DNA of 11,723 bases from Methylomonas sp. (GCA_026989715.1 JALSIU010000283.1:1-11723), one strand, 5' to 3'. Shown: positions 1 through 6,409, numbered from the stretch's first letter. Translations and numbers: made by a program. The notes: a model not told the origin generated them from the letters alone.

Positions 1-233
1 TTGCCTAAACTGCATTGTATACCGGCCGACCAATATTCTTGGTCAGACTGGAGCCGGCTATGAAAATGCGCCGGAAGGGACTGCCACACGCCATTTTCAC
101 CTGCCCATATAATCTCGACTTGTTTATGATAATCGAGGTCGCTCAGCGACAGAAAAAAACGTAAGTGCTGTTGTAATTGTTTCTTTTTGCGGAAAATGAC
201 ATTTTCTATATAGAGTAATTTAACGGCTTGCAT
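1..233 (-). CDS. Partial protein opening with a CBM21-like alpha-glucan-binding domain
   Basis: Only the first 77 codons lie in the window; the gene continues past base 1. The protein starts MQAVKLLYIENV and contains a stretch around residues 31-72 (LDYHKQVEIIWAG, a Trp, then DQEYWSAGI) that matches the CBM21 pattern of glycogen- and starch-binding domains: a hydrophobic-aromatic-x-K-x-V strand, a Trp after the turn, and a conserved YW about 20 residues on. By family knowledge this domain binds alpha-glucan. What follows it is unseen, so the enzymatic activity, if any, is unknown; a glucan synthase or glycosidase would fit. It lies 52 bp behind the GH57 branching enzyme on the same strand, so it is probably the third gene of that operon. 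Start chosen at ATG 233: AGGAG at 245-249 is 11 nt upstream, and an in-frame stop at 252-254 rules out an earlier start. The domain call is by eye and moderately secure. Confidence 0.6.
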   Translation of the reverse strand, partial: MQAVKLLYIENVIFRKKKQLQQHLRFFLSLSDLDYHKQVEIIWAGENGVWQSLPAHFHSRLQSDQEYWSAGIQCSLG

Positions 234-285
234 ATGGCATTGTACTCCTGATTAAGCGGGCTAAGTGACAGGTTTTAGAGGCACT

Positions 286-1878
286 TTATATCGGGGCTTG
301 GAAATCCCGAAAATCAATCGCTGGGAATATATCATCCAATATCTCTAAAGCACTTAAATAACGCGCATTAATGGCATTGGTTTGCACACTTTCCAATAAA
401 TAATGAAAACGCGCCAAATGATCGTTAAGGCGTTTTTTGGCATAAGCCACTGTGGTACCGGTTTGCAAAATAAACGGCCAATCTGAAGCCTGTGCCAATA
501 AAAGTGAGCGTAAAGCCTGATTTAAAGCCCGCTCTTGTAATGGATTGACGTAACTTCCCTGCAAAGCACGCACCAACTTTTCTAAATCTGCCGCCGCTTG
601 TTGCAATAACGGATAAATCCAATCATTATTGGCATTCAGCCAATGCTTGGAATAGCCTTGCTCACCCCAAGTAGAAGCGGACGGCGTAGCCACTTGGTGC
701 TGTGTGCAATGCTGGGTATAATCGCTACCCGTACCGGTTTGCAAGCCAGCATCACTTGCCGCCAATCGCAAAACCCACTCTAACCACTGCGGCCCTTCAA
801 ACCACCAATGCCCAAACAACTCCGCATCAAAAGGCGTGGTAATGATGGGCGGGCGATCCATATTTTCTGCCTGCTGTGCCATGTGTTGCCGGCACTGGTT
901 AATAAAATCCTCGGCATGTAAACGTGCTTTAGCGGCGGCCTGTTGCGGCTGATACAAGGCTTTAGGCAAATTATCACCGGTGACGCGGTGATACTTAATA
1001 CCGGTATTGATGCGCACGTGCTCATCTAAAATGTAAGGTGCAAGATAATCCAAATCTAACTCAAAACCAATATCACTATGGTATTCACGATACAGCGCAT
1101 CGCCGGGATAACCCGTGCCGGCACTCCAAACCTGTTGCGAGCAAGCAGGATGCCGCGCAAATGCCAAAACAGCATTGCCGCAATCTAAAGGAGCATATAC
1201 GCCATAGCGCGGGCGTGTGCCGGCATGTTCTACACCATGCGCATCCACAAAAAAATACTGCACGCCGGCACGCTGTAAATGGTTTTCTAAACCCGGATAA
1301 TAAGCACACTCCGGCAACCAAAAACCAGCCGGCTGCAAACCAAATTGCGTGGCAAAGCTGGCAATGCCCGTCTCAATTTGGCAGCGCACGGCCGCCTCTG
1401 AATTTAACAATGGCAAAAAGCCATGGGTGGCCGCAGAGCTGATTAATTCAAGATGGCCGCTTGCCTGTAAGGCTTGCACAACTGACAAAATATCACAGCC
1501 ATATTGAGCTTGATAAATATTCCGCGTGTCTACATATAACTGCCGATAAAACTTAGCCAAATCATGATAAGCCGTGCCCTGCGTGCGTATCACTTCCTTT
1601 TCCGCCAACTCGATTTGTTTATGCAGATGTGCAAGGTAGCGTGTTTGCAACAACTCATTATTCAGCATCGCCATCAATGGCGGCGATAATGACAGCGTTA
1701 AGCGATACTTGACCTGCTCTTGACTAAGCCGGGTCAACATTTGCAATAATGGGATATAGCACTCGGTGATGGCCTCAAACAGCCAATTTTCTTCAAAAAA
1801 ATGCTTATATTCAGGGTGACACACAAAAGGCAAATGTGCATGCAGAACAATATTAAGAAAACCTTTAGGCTGGGACAC
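286..1878 (-). CDS. GH57 1,4-alpha-glucan branching enzyme
   Basis: 530 residues, the usual size for bacterial GH57 branching enzymes. These cytoplasmic enzymes cut an alpha-1,4 glucan chain and rejoin it through an alpha-1,6 bond during glycogen synthesis. All five GH57 regions are visible: HAHLP at 13-17; SGHLEL at 140-145; GFWLPECAY at 185-193 with catalytic nucleophile Glu190; TPFDAELFGHWWFEGP at 348-363 with acid/base Asp351; and WGEQGYSKHW at 404-413. VWS...GYPGD...YREY...DIGFE (250-273) is typical of the branching-enzyme branch rather than amylopullulanase. The C-terminal 430-515 part (LLLAQASDWPF, then YAKKRLNDHLARF) is the DUF1957-type helical domain. The start is GTG at 1878, two bases after the DUF4912 stop, with AGGA at 1890-1893 inside the upstream gene, so translation is probably coupled. 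GH57 also includes amylases and 4-alpha-glucanotransferases; those are less likely from length and motifs. Confidence 0.9.
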   Translation of the reverse strand: MSQPKGFLNIVLHAHLPFVCHPEYKHFFEENWLFEAITECYIPLLQMLTRLSQEQVKYRLTLSLSPPLMAMLNNELLQTRYLAHLHKQIELAEKEVIRTQGTAYHDLAKFYRQLYVDTRNIYQAQYGCDILSVVQALQASGHLELISSAATHGFLPLLNSEAAVRCQIETGIASFATQFGLQPAGFWLPECAYYPGLENHLQRAGVQYFFVDAHGVEHAGTRPRYGVYAPLDCGNAVLAFARHPACSQQVWSAGTGYPGDALYREYHSDIGFELDLDYLAPYILDEHVRINTGIKYHRVTGDNLPKALYQPQQAAAKARLHAEDFINQCRQHMAQQAENMDRPPIITTPFDAELFGHWWFEGPQWLEWVLRLAASDAGLQTGTGSDYTQHCTQHQVATPSASTWGEQGYSKHWLNANNDWIYPLLQQAAADLEKLVRALQGSYVNPLQERALNQALRSLLLAQASDWPFILQTGTTVAYAKKRLNDHLARFHYLLESVQTNAINARYLSALEILDDIFPAIDFRDFQAPI

Positions 1879-1880
1879 GA

Positions 1881-2630
1881 CTAATTTAATCCTGAAATAT
1901 TAAAAACGCAATGGCGCGTTCTGTTATTGGTTGAGCCGGTCATCTGCTGAAAAAAAGCGGGGGCATCCTCTGCATAGTCAAAGCAAGCATCGGTATGATG
2001 TGCTTGATAAGGTGCGTGGATAGCAATCGGCGTACTTTTTTGTGCAGGGTCAAGTCGTATTACCTCCGTCGGCTTGGTATGCGATTGGGGCGTATGCGTC
2101 CGGGTAGGTTTTGGGGGGGCAGGGTAGAGTGGCGGCACGCTAATGCTATCGGCGCTTGCCAAAATCGTCAGTTTATTATCAGCATCGCGCTCTGCAATCA
2201 CCGCTGCATACGATAACCCCGCACTCGGTAGGTGTATAAGTTGCCGGTTTTGCAAATCGGAGACCGGTACATCAAACATTAACCGGACTGATGCAGGCGT
2301 GGCATACACCCGCAAAACCAGATCGCCGGCCTGTTCGCTATTAATATTCCAATAAGCGTACACGCTAGTCGGGTCAACCGGCACTAACGTCAATTCAGAT
2401 TGTCGGGTGGGCAAATGCGGGGCATAACGCTGCGTAATATCGGTACTAATCGCTAATAACTCGTGTGTTTGTAAAGCCTGCTGGGGGGCGTGGCGCGAGC
2501 GTAAACGCTCAATCGGCAGTATGACTGGGCTGGAAGGCGTATAATTTTGGCTAATGGTCTTATCAATAGCAAGTAAATCTTGCGTAGAAAATGACATATT
2601 AGGATGATGCCTTGATTGCAAACGTGTCAT
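1881..2630 (-). CDS. DUF4912-domain protein with duplicated N-terminal motif
   Basis: 249 residues from ATG 2630. The core (about 78-167) is DUF4912: LTLVPVDPTSVYAYW at 80-94 is its hallmark strand, a proline-aspartate-proline then YAYW. DUF4912 has no settled biochemical role, but it commonly sits beside GH57 glucan enzymes, as it does here (2-bp gap), so a part in alpha-glucan metabolism or glucan binding is inferred. Before it lie two copies of a 33-residue unit (3-35 and 42-74), each with RL.SRH.P, LLAI, I.Q.Y.P; after it is a low-complexity Pro/Thr/His-rich tail (168-249) that may be disordered. There is no signal peptide or membrane segment. Start choice: ATG 2630 has AGGT at 2637-2640, 6 nt upstream. 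A TTG at 2648 would add six residues, and ATG 2597 would cut through the first repeat. First gene of the glucan operon. Confidence 0.8.
   Translation of the reverse strand: MTRLQSRHHPNMSFSTQDLLAIDKTISQNYTPSSPVILPIERLRSRHAPQQALQTHELLAISTDITQRYAPHLPTRQSELTLVPVDPTSVYAYWNINSEQAGDLVLRVYATPASVRLMFDVPVSDLQNRQLIHLPSAGLSYAAVIAERDADNKLTILASADSISVPPLYPAPPKPTRTHTPQSHTKPTEVIRLDPAQKSTPIAIHAPYQAHHTDACFDYAEDAPAFFQQMTGSTNNRTRHCVFNISGLN
2409..2624 (-). repeat. Two tandem 33-residue units encoded in the DUF4912 gene
   Basis: Coding bases 2526-2624 and 2409-2507 encode residues 3-35 and 42-74 of the DUF4912 protein. Aligned without gaps they agree at 16 of 33 positions, including RL.SRH.P, a central Thr, LLAI, I.Q, Y.P and a final Pro, with a period of 39 residues. 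The DNA itself has diverged more, so this is an old intragenic duplication kept at protein level and not a slippage repeat. Its role is unknown; a repeated short docking or helical motif is the simplest reading. Confidence 0.8.
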
Positions 2631-2673
2631 TGGAGTACCTGTGGGCAAGCTTTATAAGAACTGATGAGATTGG

Positions 2674-2702
2674 ATTATACAAGTTACGGCTTGCCGTCGC
2701 AC
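2674..2702 (-). promoter_or_regulatory. Candidate promoter of the DUF4912-GH57 operon
   Basis: The minus strand has a perfect TATAAT at 2679-2674. The hexamer 17 bp upstream (GTGCGA, 2702-2697) matches the sigma-70 -35 consensus at only three positions, so an activator or weak basal activity is likely. The predicted start near 2667 gives a leader of about 37 nt to ATG 2630. It lies directly behind the stop of the regulator gene, so read-through from that gene could add transcripts. Confidence 0.45.
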
Positions 2703-3364
2703 TATTGATAGCACTGCAAGCCTTTAATATCCAATATTTCGATATATTTCCCTTCAACCTTAATTAACTGCTCTTGCATTAATTGTTGTAAAATTCTGGA
2801 AAAAGTTTCAGGGCGTATCGAGAGCCGGGATGCCAAAACCGTTTTAGGCGTATGCCACTGTAATTGATAAGGCACTTCTGAGTTGGCGGGTATCTCACGC
2901 AAAAGAAATTGAATGGTGCGCATTTTTGCATTTTGTAAGGATAGCTCTTCTATTTCTTGCACCAAAGCATGTAAACGCCGGCTCATATGGCCGAGTATTT
3001 TTAAGCTAGTTTCAGATGAATGCTCCAACAAGCCTCTAAAAACCTGCATATTAATGCAAATTAAACGGCAGTCGCTTAGTGCTTGTGCATTCACGGGGTA
3101 AACACGGCCATGCATAAACATTACCGCTTCGGCAAAGGTTTGTTTTGCCCTAATCAGCTCGATGACTTTTTCCCCACCTTCCGGCGACAAGCGATATAAC
3201 TTAATATCGCCTGACTGCAAAAAATAAAAAGACTCAGCGGCTTGTTGTTGTGCAAATAACAATTTACCTTCTTTTAAATTGATGCTTTTCGCGCTCTGCA
3301 CCACTTGTTGAAACTGTTTGTCATTCAATGCGGAAAACAGTACATGCTGACGTAATATATCCAT
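2702..3364 (-). CDS. dnr: DNR-family Crp/Fnr transcription regulator (nitric-oxide responsive)
   Basis: 220 residues from ATG 3364. The N-terminal cNMP-type beta-roll (about 9-120) carries SFYFLQSGDIKLYRLSPEG and the TFAEAVMFM stretch typical of Pseudomonas DNR. A dimerisation helix follows (118-147), then a winged helix (172-210) whose recognition helix SIRPETFSRIL holds E186, S189 and R190, the residues that read TTGAT in FNR-type proteins. The FNR N-terminal cysteine cluster is absent, which argues against direct oxygen sensing. Pseudomonas DNR senses NO through haem; haem here is inferred only. The gene diverges from hcp, a standard DNR/NNR target. The frame stays open to an ATG at 3457, but that start would sit inside hcp and upstream of the gene's own likely promoter. 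DNR proteins align from residue 1 of the shorter form. The ribosome site before 3364 (AAGTGA) is weak. Confidence 0.85.
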   Translation of the reverse strand: MDILRQHVLFSALNDKQFQQVVQSAKSINLKEGKLLFAQQQAAESFYFLQSGDIKLYRLSPEGGEKVIELIRAKQTFAEAVMFMHGRVYPVNAQALSDCRLICINMQVFRGLLEHSSETSLKILGHMSRRLHALVQEIEELSLQNAKMRTIQFLLREIPANSEVPYQLQWHTPKTVLASRLSIRPETFSRILQQLMQEQLIKVEGKYIEILDIKGLQCYQ

Positions 3365-3376
3365 TTTTTTAGTCAC

Positions 3377-3390
3377 TTGATTTAAGTCAA
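3377..3390. promoter_or_regulatory. Fnr/DNR operator in the regulator-hcp intergenic region
   Basis: TTGATTTAAGTCAA is a near-perfect dyad with half-sites TTGAT and GTCAA separated by four bases; only one of ten half-site positions departs from the FNR consensus TTGAT-N4-ATCAA. Its centre (between 3383 and 3384) is 41.5 bp upstream of the start predicted from the hcp -10 element, the standard class II activator position. For the divergent regulator gene it falls about 31-44 nt downstream of the predicted start and 12 bp before its ATG, a place suited to autorepression. Confidence 0.8.
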
Positions 3391-3412
3391 GGACAGCCAG
3401 AACGCTTGCCCC

Positions 3413-3418
3413 TATAGT
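3413..3418 (+). promoter_or_regulatory. -10 element of the hcp-hcr promoter
   Basis: TATAGT matches the sigma-70 -10 consensus at five of six positions. A start near 3425 leaves a leader of about 31 nt before the hcp ATG. No good -35 hexamer is present; the operator at 3377-3390 occupies that position, as in class II Fnr-type activated promoters. Activation by the adjacent DNR protein under NO or low-oxygen nitrate/nitrite conditions is inferred. Confidence 0.65.
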
Positions 3419-3427
3419 AATTACCTC

Positions 3428-3457
3428 ATTATACATAATTGATTTGGAGGTTTTCAT
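3428..3457 (-). promoter_or_regulatory. Candidate promoter of the dnr gene
   Basis: The minus strand has a perfect TATAAT at 3433-3428 and ATGAAA at 3457-3452 as a four-of-six -35 element with an 18-bp spacer. The -35 overlaps the hcp start codon on the other strand. Predicted start near 3421, leader about 57 nt to ATG 3364. This geometry supports the shorter DNR start. Confidence 0.45.
3446..3450 (+). promoter_or_regulatory. Strong ribosome binding site of hcp
   Basis: GGAGG sits 5 nt before ATG 3456 and is the best Shine-Dalgarno match in the window. It settles the hcp start at MFCYQC and rules out the in-frame TTG at 3444, which would include the ribosome site in the coding region. Confidence 0.85.
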
Positions 3458-5123
3458 GTTTTGCTATCAATGCGAACAAACAACACGTTCTGACAACGGC
3501 GATGGCTGTGGTACTGCAAATATTGGTGTTTGCGGTAAAGATGCCACAACATCGGATTTACAAGATTTATTAGTCTATGCGATTAAAGGTATCGCCCAAT
3601 ATGCCACTCTAGCGCGTGAACTGGGTCAAACAGATAAAGAAGCCGATGCGTTTATTTTATACGGCCTATTTACCACATTAACTAATGTTAATTTCTCTGC
3701 TCCCAAGTTTGTTAGCTTGATTCAAGAAGCCGCAGCGCATCGTGATCGTATGCAAGCCCTTTATGAAACAGCGGCCAAAGAACAAGGGCATACGCTTGCT
3801 AATTTGCAAGGTGCAGCCACTTGGAAACCTGCTACTACACAAGCTGCATTACAAATACAAGCTGCCTCCGCCGCTATTGATAAAGACTTGGATACGGTCG
3901 GTGCAGATATTATTGGCTTACGCGCCATGATGTTATATGGCCTAAAAGGAGTTGCCGCTTATGCTTATCATGCCTATGTATTAGGCGGAGAAGATGAAGC
4001 CATTTATGCCGGTATTGAAAAATCACTCGCTTTTCTTGCCGGTGAACCAAGTGATGCCGGTGCTTTGCTTAAAGCCAACTTGGAAGTCGGGCATATCAAT
4101 CTAAAAGTAATGGAAACGCTAGATGCTGCCAATACAGGTAATTTTGGCGCACAAGAGCCGGCGGCAGCACGTATTAGTCCCGTTAAAGGCAAAGCCATTT
4201 TAGTCAGTGGGCATGACTTAAAAGATTTATATGAATTATTGGAACAAACCCGAGACAGCGGTATTAATATTTATACCCACGGTGAAATGCTCCCCGCACA
4301 TGCCTACCCAAAATTACGCGCTTTTCCGCATTTAATCGGCAATTATGGCAGTGCATGGCAAAATCAACATGCCGAATTTGCTGCTTTTCCAGGCCCTATT
4401 CTAATGACCTCAAACTGCTTGATTGAGCCGGCTCCCGCCTATCGTAGCCGTATATTTACCGCAGGGCCTGTGGGCTGGCCTGGTGTACGCCATATTGAGA
4501 ACCATGATTTTAGCCCCGTCATTCAAGTTGCCAAAGCTATGCCTGGTTACCAAGAAGACGCAGAAGAAAAAACGGTTACGGTCGGCTTTGGTCGCCATGC
4601 GGTATTAAGTGTGGCCGATAAAGTGATTGCCGGCGTAAAAAGTGGTGCCATTCGTCACTTCTTTTTGGTTGGAGGCTGTGATGGCGCGGCACCAGGGCGT
4701 AATTATTACACTGAAATTGCCGAACAAACACCAAAAGATTGCGTCATTATGACCCTTGGTTGTGGTAAATACAGATTTCATGAGCAAGAATTTGGTGATA
4801 TTGACGGTATTCCGCGCCTATTGGATATTGGGCAATGTAATGATGCTTATTCCGCTATCCAAATTGCAGGGGCATTAGCGAACGCTTTTGAATGTGATGT
4901 AAATGAATTGCCGTTATCCATGATGATTTCATGGTTTGAGCAAAAAGCGGTCGCCGTTTTACTATCCTTATTGGCATTGGGAATTAAAGGTATTCACTTA
5001 GGGCCTACGCTCCCTGCCTTTATCACCCCAGCGGTATTGGATATTTTAGTTGAAGAATTTGCTATAAAAGCCAATGGCATTGCCCGCGATGACTTAGCGG
5101 TTGCTCTACAACAAGCAGCGTAA
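3456..5123 (+). CDS. hcp: Hybrid cluster protein (hydroxylamine / NO reductase)
   Basis: 555 residues, normal for Hcp. The cytoplasmic Fe-S enzyme is linked to nitrosative-stress defence, with hydroxylamine reductase, NO reductase and protein S-nitrosylase activities described in E. coli. Every ligand of the Fe-S-O hybrid cluster is present: H253 (SGHDLKDLY), E277 (HGEMLPAH), C321 (TSNCL), C408 (GGCDGA, the persulfide position), C436 (LGCGKYRF), C461 (GQCNDAYS), and E495 with K497 (WFEQKA). The N-terminal cluster cysteines are C3, C6, C18 and C26. The CX2CX11C start is the class II, E. coli-like pattern, but the last gap is seven residues where E. coli has six. The sequence is close to E. coli Hcp throughout the 245-345 and 430-520 blocks. 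The promoter carries a DNR box and the electron-donor gene hcr follows 72 bp downstream. Confidence 0.97.
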   Translation: MFCYQCEQTTRSDNGDGCGTANIGVCGKDATTSDLQDLLVYAIKGIAQYATLARELGQTDKEADAFILYGLFTTLTNVNFSAPKFVSLIQEAAAHRDRMQALYETAAKEQGHTLANLQGAATWKPATTQAALQIQAASAAIDKDLDTVGADIIGLRAMMLYGLKGVAAYAYHAYVLGGEDEAIYAGIEKSLAFLAGEPSDAGALLKANLEVGHINLKVMETLDAANTGNFGAQEPAAARISPVKGKAILVSGHDLKDLYELLEQTRDSGINIYTHGEMLPAHAYPKLRAFPHLIGNYGSAWQNQHAEFAAFPGPILMTSNCLIEPAPAYRSRIFTAGPVGWPGVRHIENHDFSPVIQVAKAMPGYQEDAEEKTVTVGFGRHAVLSVADKVIAGVKSGAIRHFFLVGGCDGAAPGRNYYTEIAEQTPKDCVIMTLGCGKYRFHEQEFGDIDGIPRLLDIGQCNDAYSAIQIAGALANAFECDVNELPLSMMISWFEQKAVAVLLSLLALGIKGIHLGPTLPAFITPAVLDILVEEFAIKANGIARDDLAVALQQAA

Positions 5124-5132
5124 GTTGGTATT

Positions 5133-5164
5133 ACGCAGGATAGGGCGAGTGTTCTGTCTTGCGT
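5133..5164 (+). other. Intercistronic stem-loop between hcp and hcr
   Basis: ACGCAGGATAG (5133-5143) pairs with CTGTCTTGCGT (5154-5164) over 11 bp with two G-U pairs and a 10-nt loop. No U-run follows, so it is not a typical terminator. It begins 9 nt after the hcp stop and could protect the hcp message 3' end or lower hcr expression relative to hcp. Confidence 0.5.
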
Positions 5165-5195
5165 TGTCATAAAACCATCGGCAACGGAAACTTCT

Positions 5196-6224
5196 ATGAG
5201 TTACAAAATTACCTTAAGTACACGAGATAAACAACAATTTGAATTTACCTGCACAGCAGAACAAACTGTGCAAGAAGCAGCAGAAGCCGCCAGCCTATAC
5301 CCGCCATTTAGTTGTAAATCAGGTATCTGCGGCGCTTGTTTGGCCACCTGTAAAACAGGCAAATATAGCCTTGCATCTTACAGTGATGAGGTACTCTCAG
5401 CAGAAGCGGTAGCACAAGGCGATATTTTACTATGTCGCACCATTCCAAAAACCGATTTGCATATCAGCGTACCTTACACTGCTGACAATATTCCGCAACA
5501 TATACATAAACCACGTACTGCACAGATTATTGCATTGGATAACATTGCCGAGCGTACTGTTAAACTGGTCTTGCAATTAGAAGCAGACTCAGAATTAGGT
5601 TTGGCATTTGACTTCGAACCCGGCCAGTTTGTGGAACTGGAAGTGCCGGGTACTAAGTTAATGCGTGCTTACTCGCTAGCCAATACCCCTAATTGGGACG
5701 GGCGTTTAGAATTTTTAATTCGCCTGCAAGAACAAGGGCAGTTTTCGGCATTTTTACAACAAGCAGTCATTGGGCAGTCGCTTTTGGTACACGCTCCTTC
5801 CGGTGCTTTTGTACTGAATAAACAAAGTGCCAATCCACGTTGTTTTATTGCCGGCGGTACGGGGTTATCCCCATTTCTTGCTATGCTGCAACGTGCTGCG
5901 GAATGGGGTGAAGACCATCCCACACAATTATTTTTAGGAGTCAACACCGAAGCGGAAATTATGTGTCAAGCTGAGTTAGCAGCTTTACAACAAAGCTTAT
6001 CGCATTTAGCGGTACAGATATGTGTCTGGAAACCGGTAACGGATTGGTCAGGTTTTATCGGTACACCGGTAGATGCCTTGCGTAATTATCTGCAACAACA
6101 TAACAGCACGCAAGATATTTATCTTTGTGGCCCACCGCGCTTGGTTGCAGGAGCAAGCGAAATCGCTTTAGATGCGGGGATAGATAAAGCGCGTATTTAT
6201 AGTGAACGCTTTGTGGCCTCATAA
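5196..6224 (+). CDS. hcr: NADH-dependent 2Fe-2S flavoprotein reductase, presumed Hcp reductase
   Basis: 342 residues. Residues 1-95 are a plant-type 2Fe-2S ferredoxin domain with C40, C45, C48 (SCKSGICGAC) and C80 (LLCR). Residues 105-210 are the FAD barrel, with the flavin-binding RAYS at 157-160 and PSGAF at 201-205. Residues 215-342 are the NAD domain, with AGGTGLSP at 219-226, CGPP at 311-314 and the C-terminal YSERF. Electrons should pass from NADH through FAD and 2Fe-2S to Hcp, by analogy with E. coli Hcr. The domain order is that of methane-monooxygenase and benzoate-dioxygenase reductases; E. coli Hcr has the ferredoxin domain last. Its role as Hcp reductase therefore rests on its place directly behind hcp. 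An oxygenase reductase is the alternative, but no oxygenase gene is nearby. Start ATG 5196 has only a weak GGA 7 nt upstream. Confidence 0.8.
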   Translation: MSYKITLSTRDKQQFEFTCTAEQTVQEAAEAASLYPPFSCKSGICGACLATCKTGKYSLASYSDEVLSAEAVAQGDILLCRTIPKTDLHISVPYTADNIPQHIHKPRTAQIIALDNIAERTVKLVLQLEADSELGLAFDFEPGQFVELEVPGTKLMRAYSLANTPNWDGRLEFLIRLQEQGQFSAFLQQAVIGQSLLVHAPSGAFVLNKQSANPRCFIAGGTGLSPFLAMLQRAAEWGEDHPTQLFLGVNTEAEIMCQAELAALQQSLSHLAVQICVWKPVTDWSGFIGTPVDALRNYLQQHNSTQDIYLCGPPRLVAGASEIALDAGIDKARIYSERFVAS

Positions 6225-6235
6225 TGGTGATAAAA

Positions 6236-6295
6236 GGGGCAATTACAAGGATTGCCCCCTACGTTAAAATTGTAGGGTAATGCTTGTCATTGCCC
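6236..6295. repeat. Hairpin-rich palindromic element after hcr
   Basis: Three adjoining stems are visible: GGGGCAAT (6236-6243) with ATTGCCCC (6251-6258), loop 7; CCCTAC (6257-6262) with GTAGGG (6272-6277), loop 9; and GGGTAATG (6275-6282) with CATTGCCC (6288-6295), one G-U pair, loop 5. Neighbouring stems share bases, and GGGGCAAT can also pair with the last ATTGCCC, so alternative folds exist. No U-run follows on the plus strand, so it is a poor intrinsic terminator for hcr, although it may still end the transcript. It resembles degenerate palindromic intergenic repeats of the GTAGGGGCAAT type; copy number cannot be judged from one window. Confidence 0.5.
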
Positions 6296-6343
6296 TTGCT
6301 TCTCTCCGTACCCCATTAGCCCACCCAGCCATTTATTTGTTGT

Positions 6344-6366
6344 AGGCATAAAAGAATTAAATGCCT
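6344..6366. other. Small hairpin in the argS upstream region
   Basis: AGGCAT (6344-6349) pairs with ATGCCT (6361-6366) around an 11-nt AT-rich loop. A second way to fold is TGTAGG (6341-6346) with CCTACA (6379-6384). Between these and argS lies a possible -10 (GATAAT, 6396-6401) without a convincing -35. The rest of the 213-bp spacer shows no gene. Confidence 0.3.
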
Positions 6367-6409
6367 TGCCACTTTCACCCTACATCGAATTAAGGGATAA
6401 TTAGGCGTA

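Noticed and set aside
1038..1442. 134-codon open frame on the plus strand
   Set aside because: It lies wholly antisense to the conserved catalytic part of the GH57 gene, has no ribosome site and shows no recognisable domain; it is a shadow frame.
2686..2697. Terminator hairpin (ACGGCAAGCCGT region) behind the regulator gene
   Set aside because: The stem is four to five base pairs with a tiny loop and no U-run.
3365..3457. 31-residue N-terminal extension of the DNR-family regulator
   Set aside because: It would overlap the hcp start, has no ribosome site, contains the operator and the likely dnr promoter, and DNR homologues align only from ATG 3364.
6236..6258. Intrinsic terminator for hcr
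   Set aside because: The stem is good but is followed by CTACGTTAAAAT with no U-run; the T-run lies on the other side, where no minus-strand gene would use it. Kept as a repeat-like hairpin instead.
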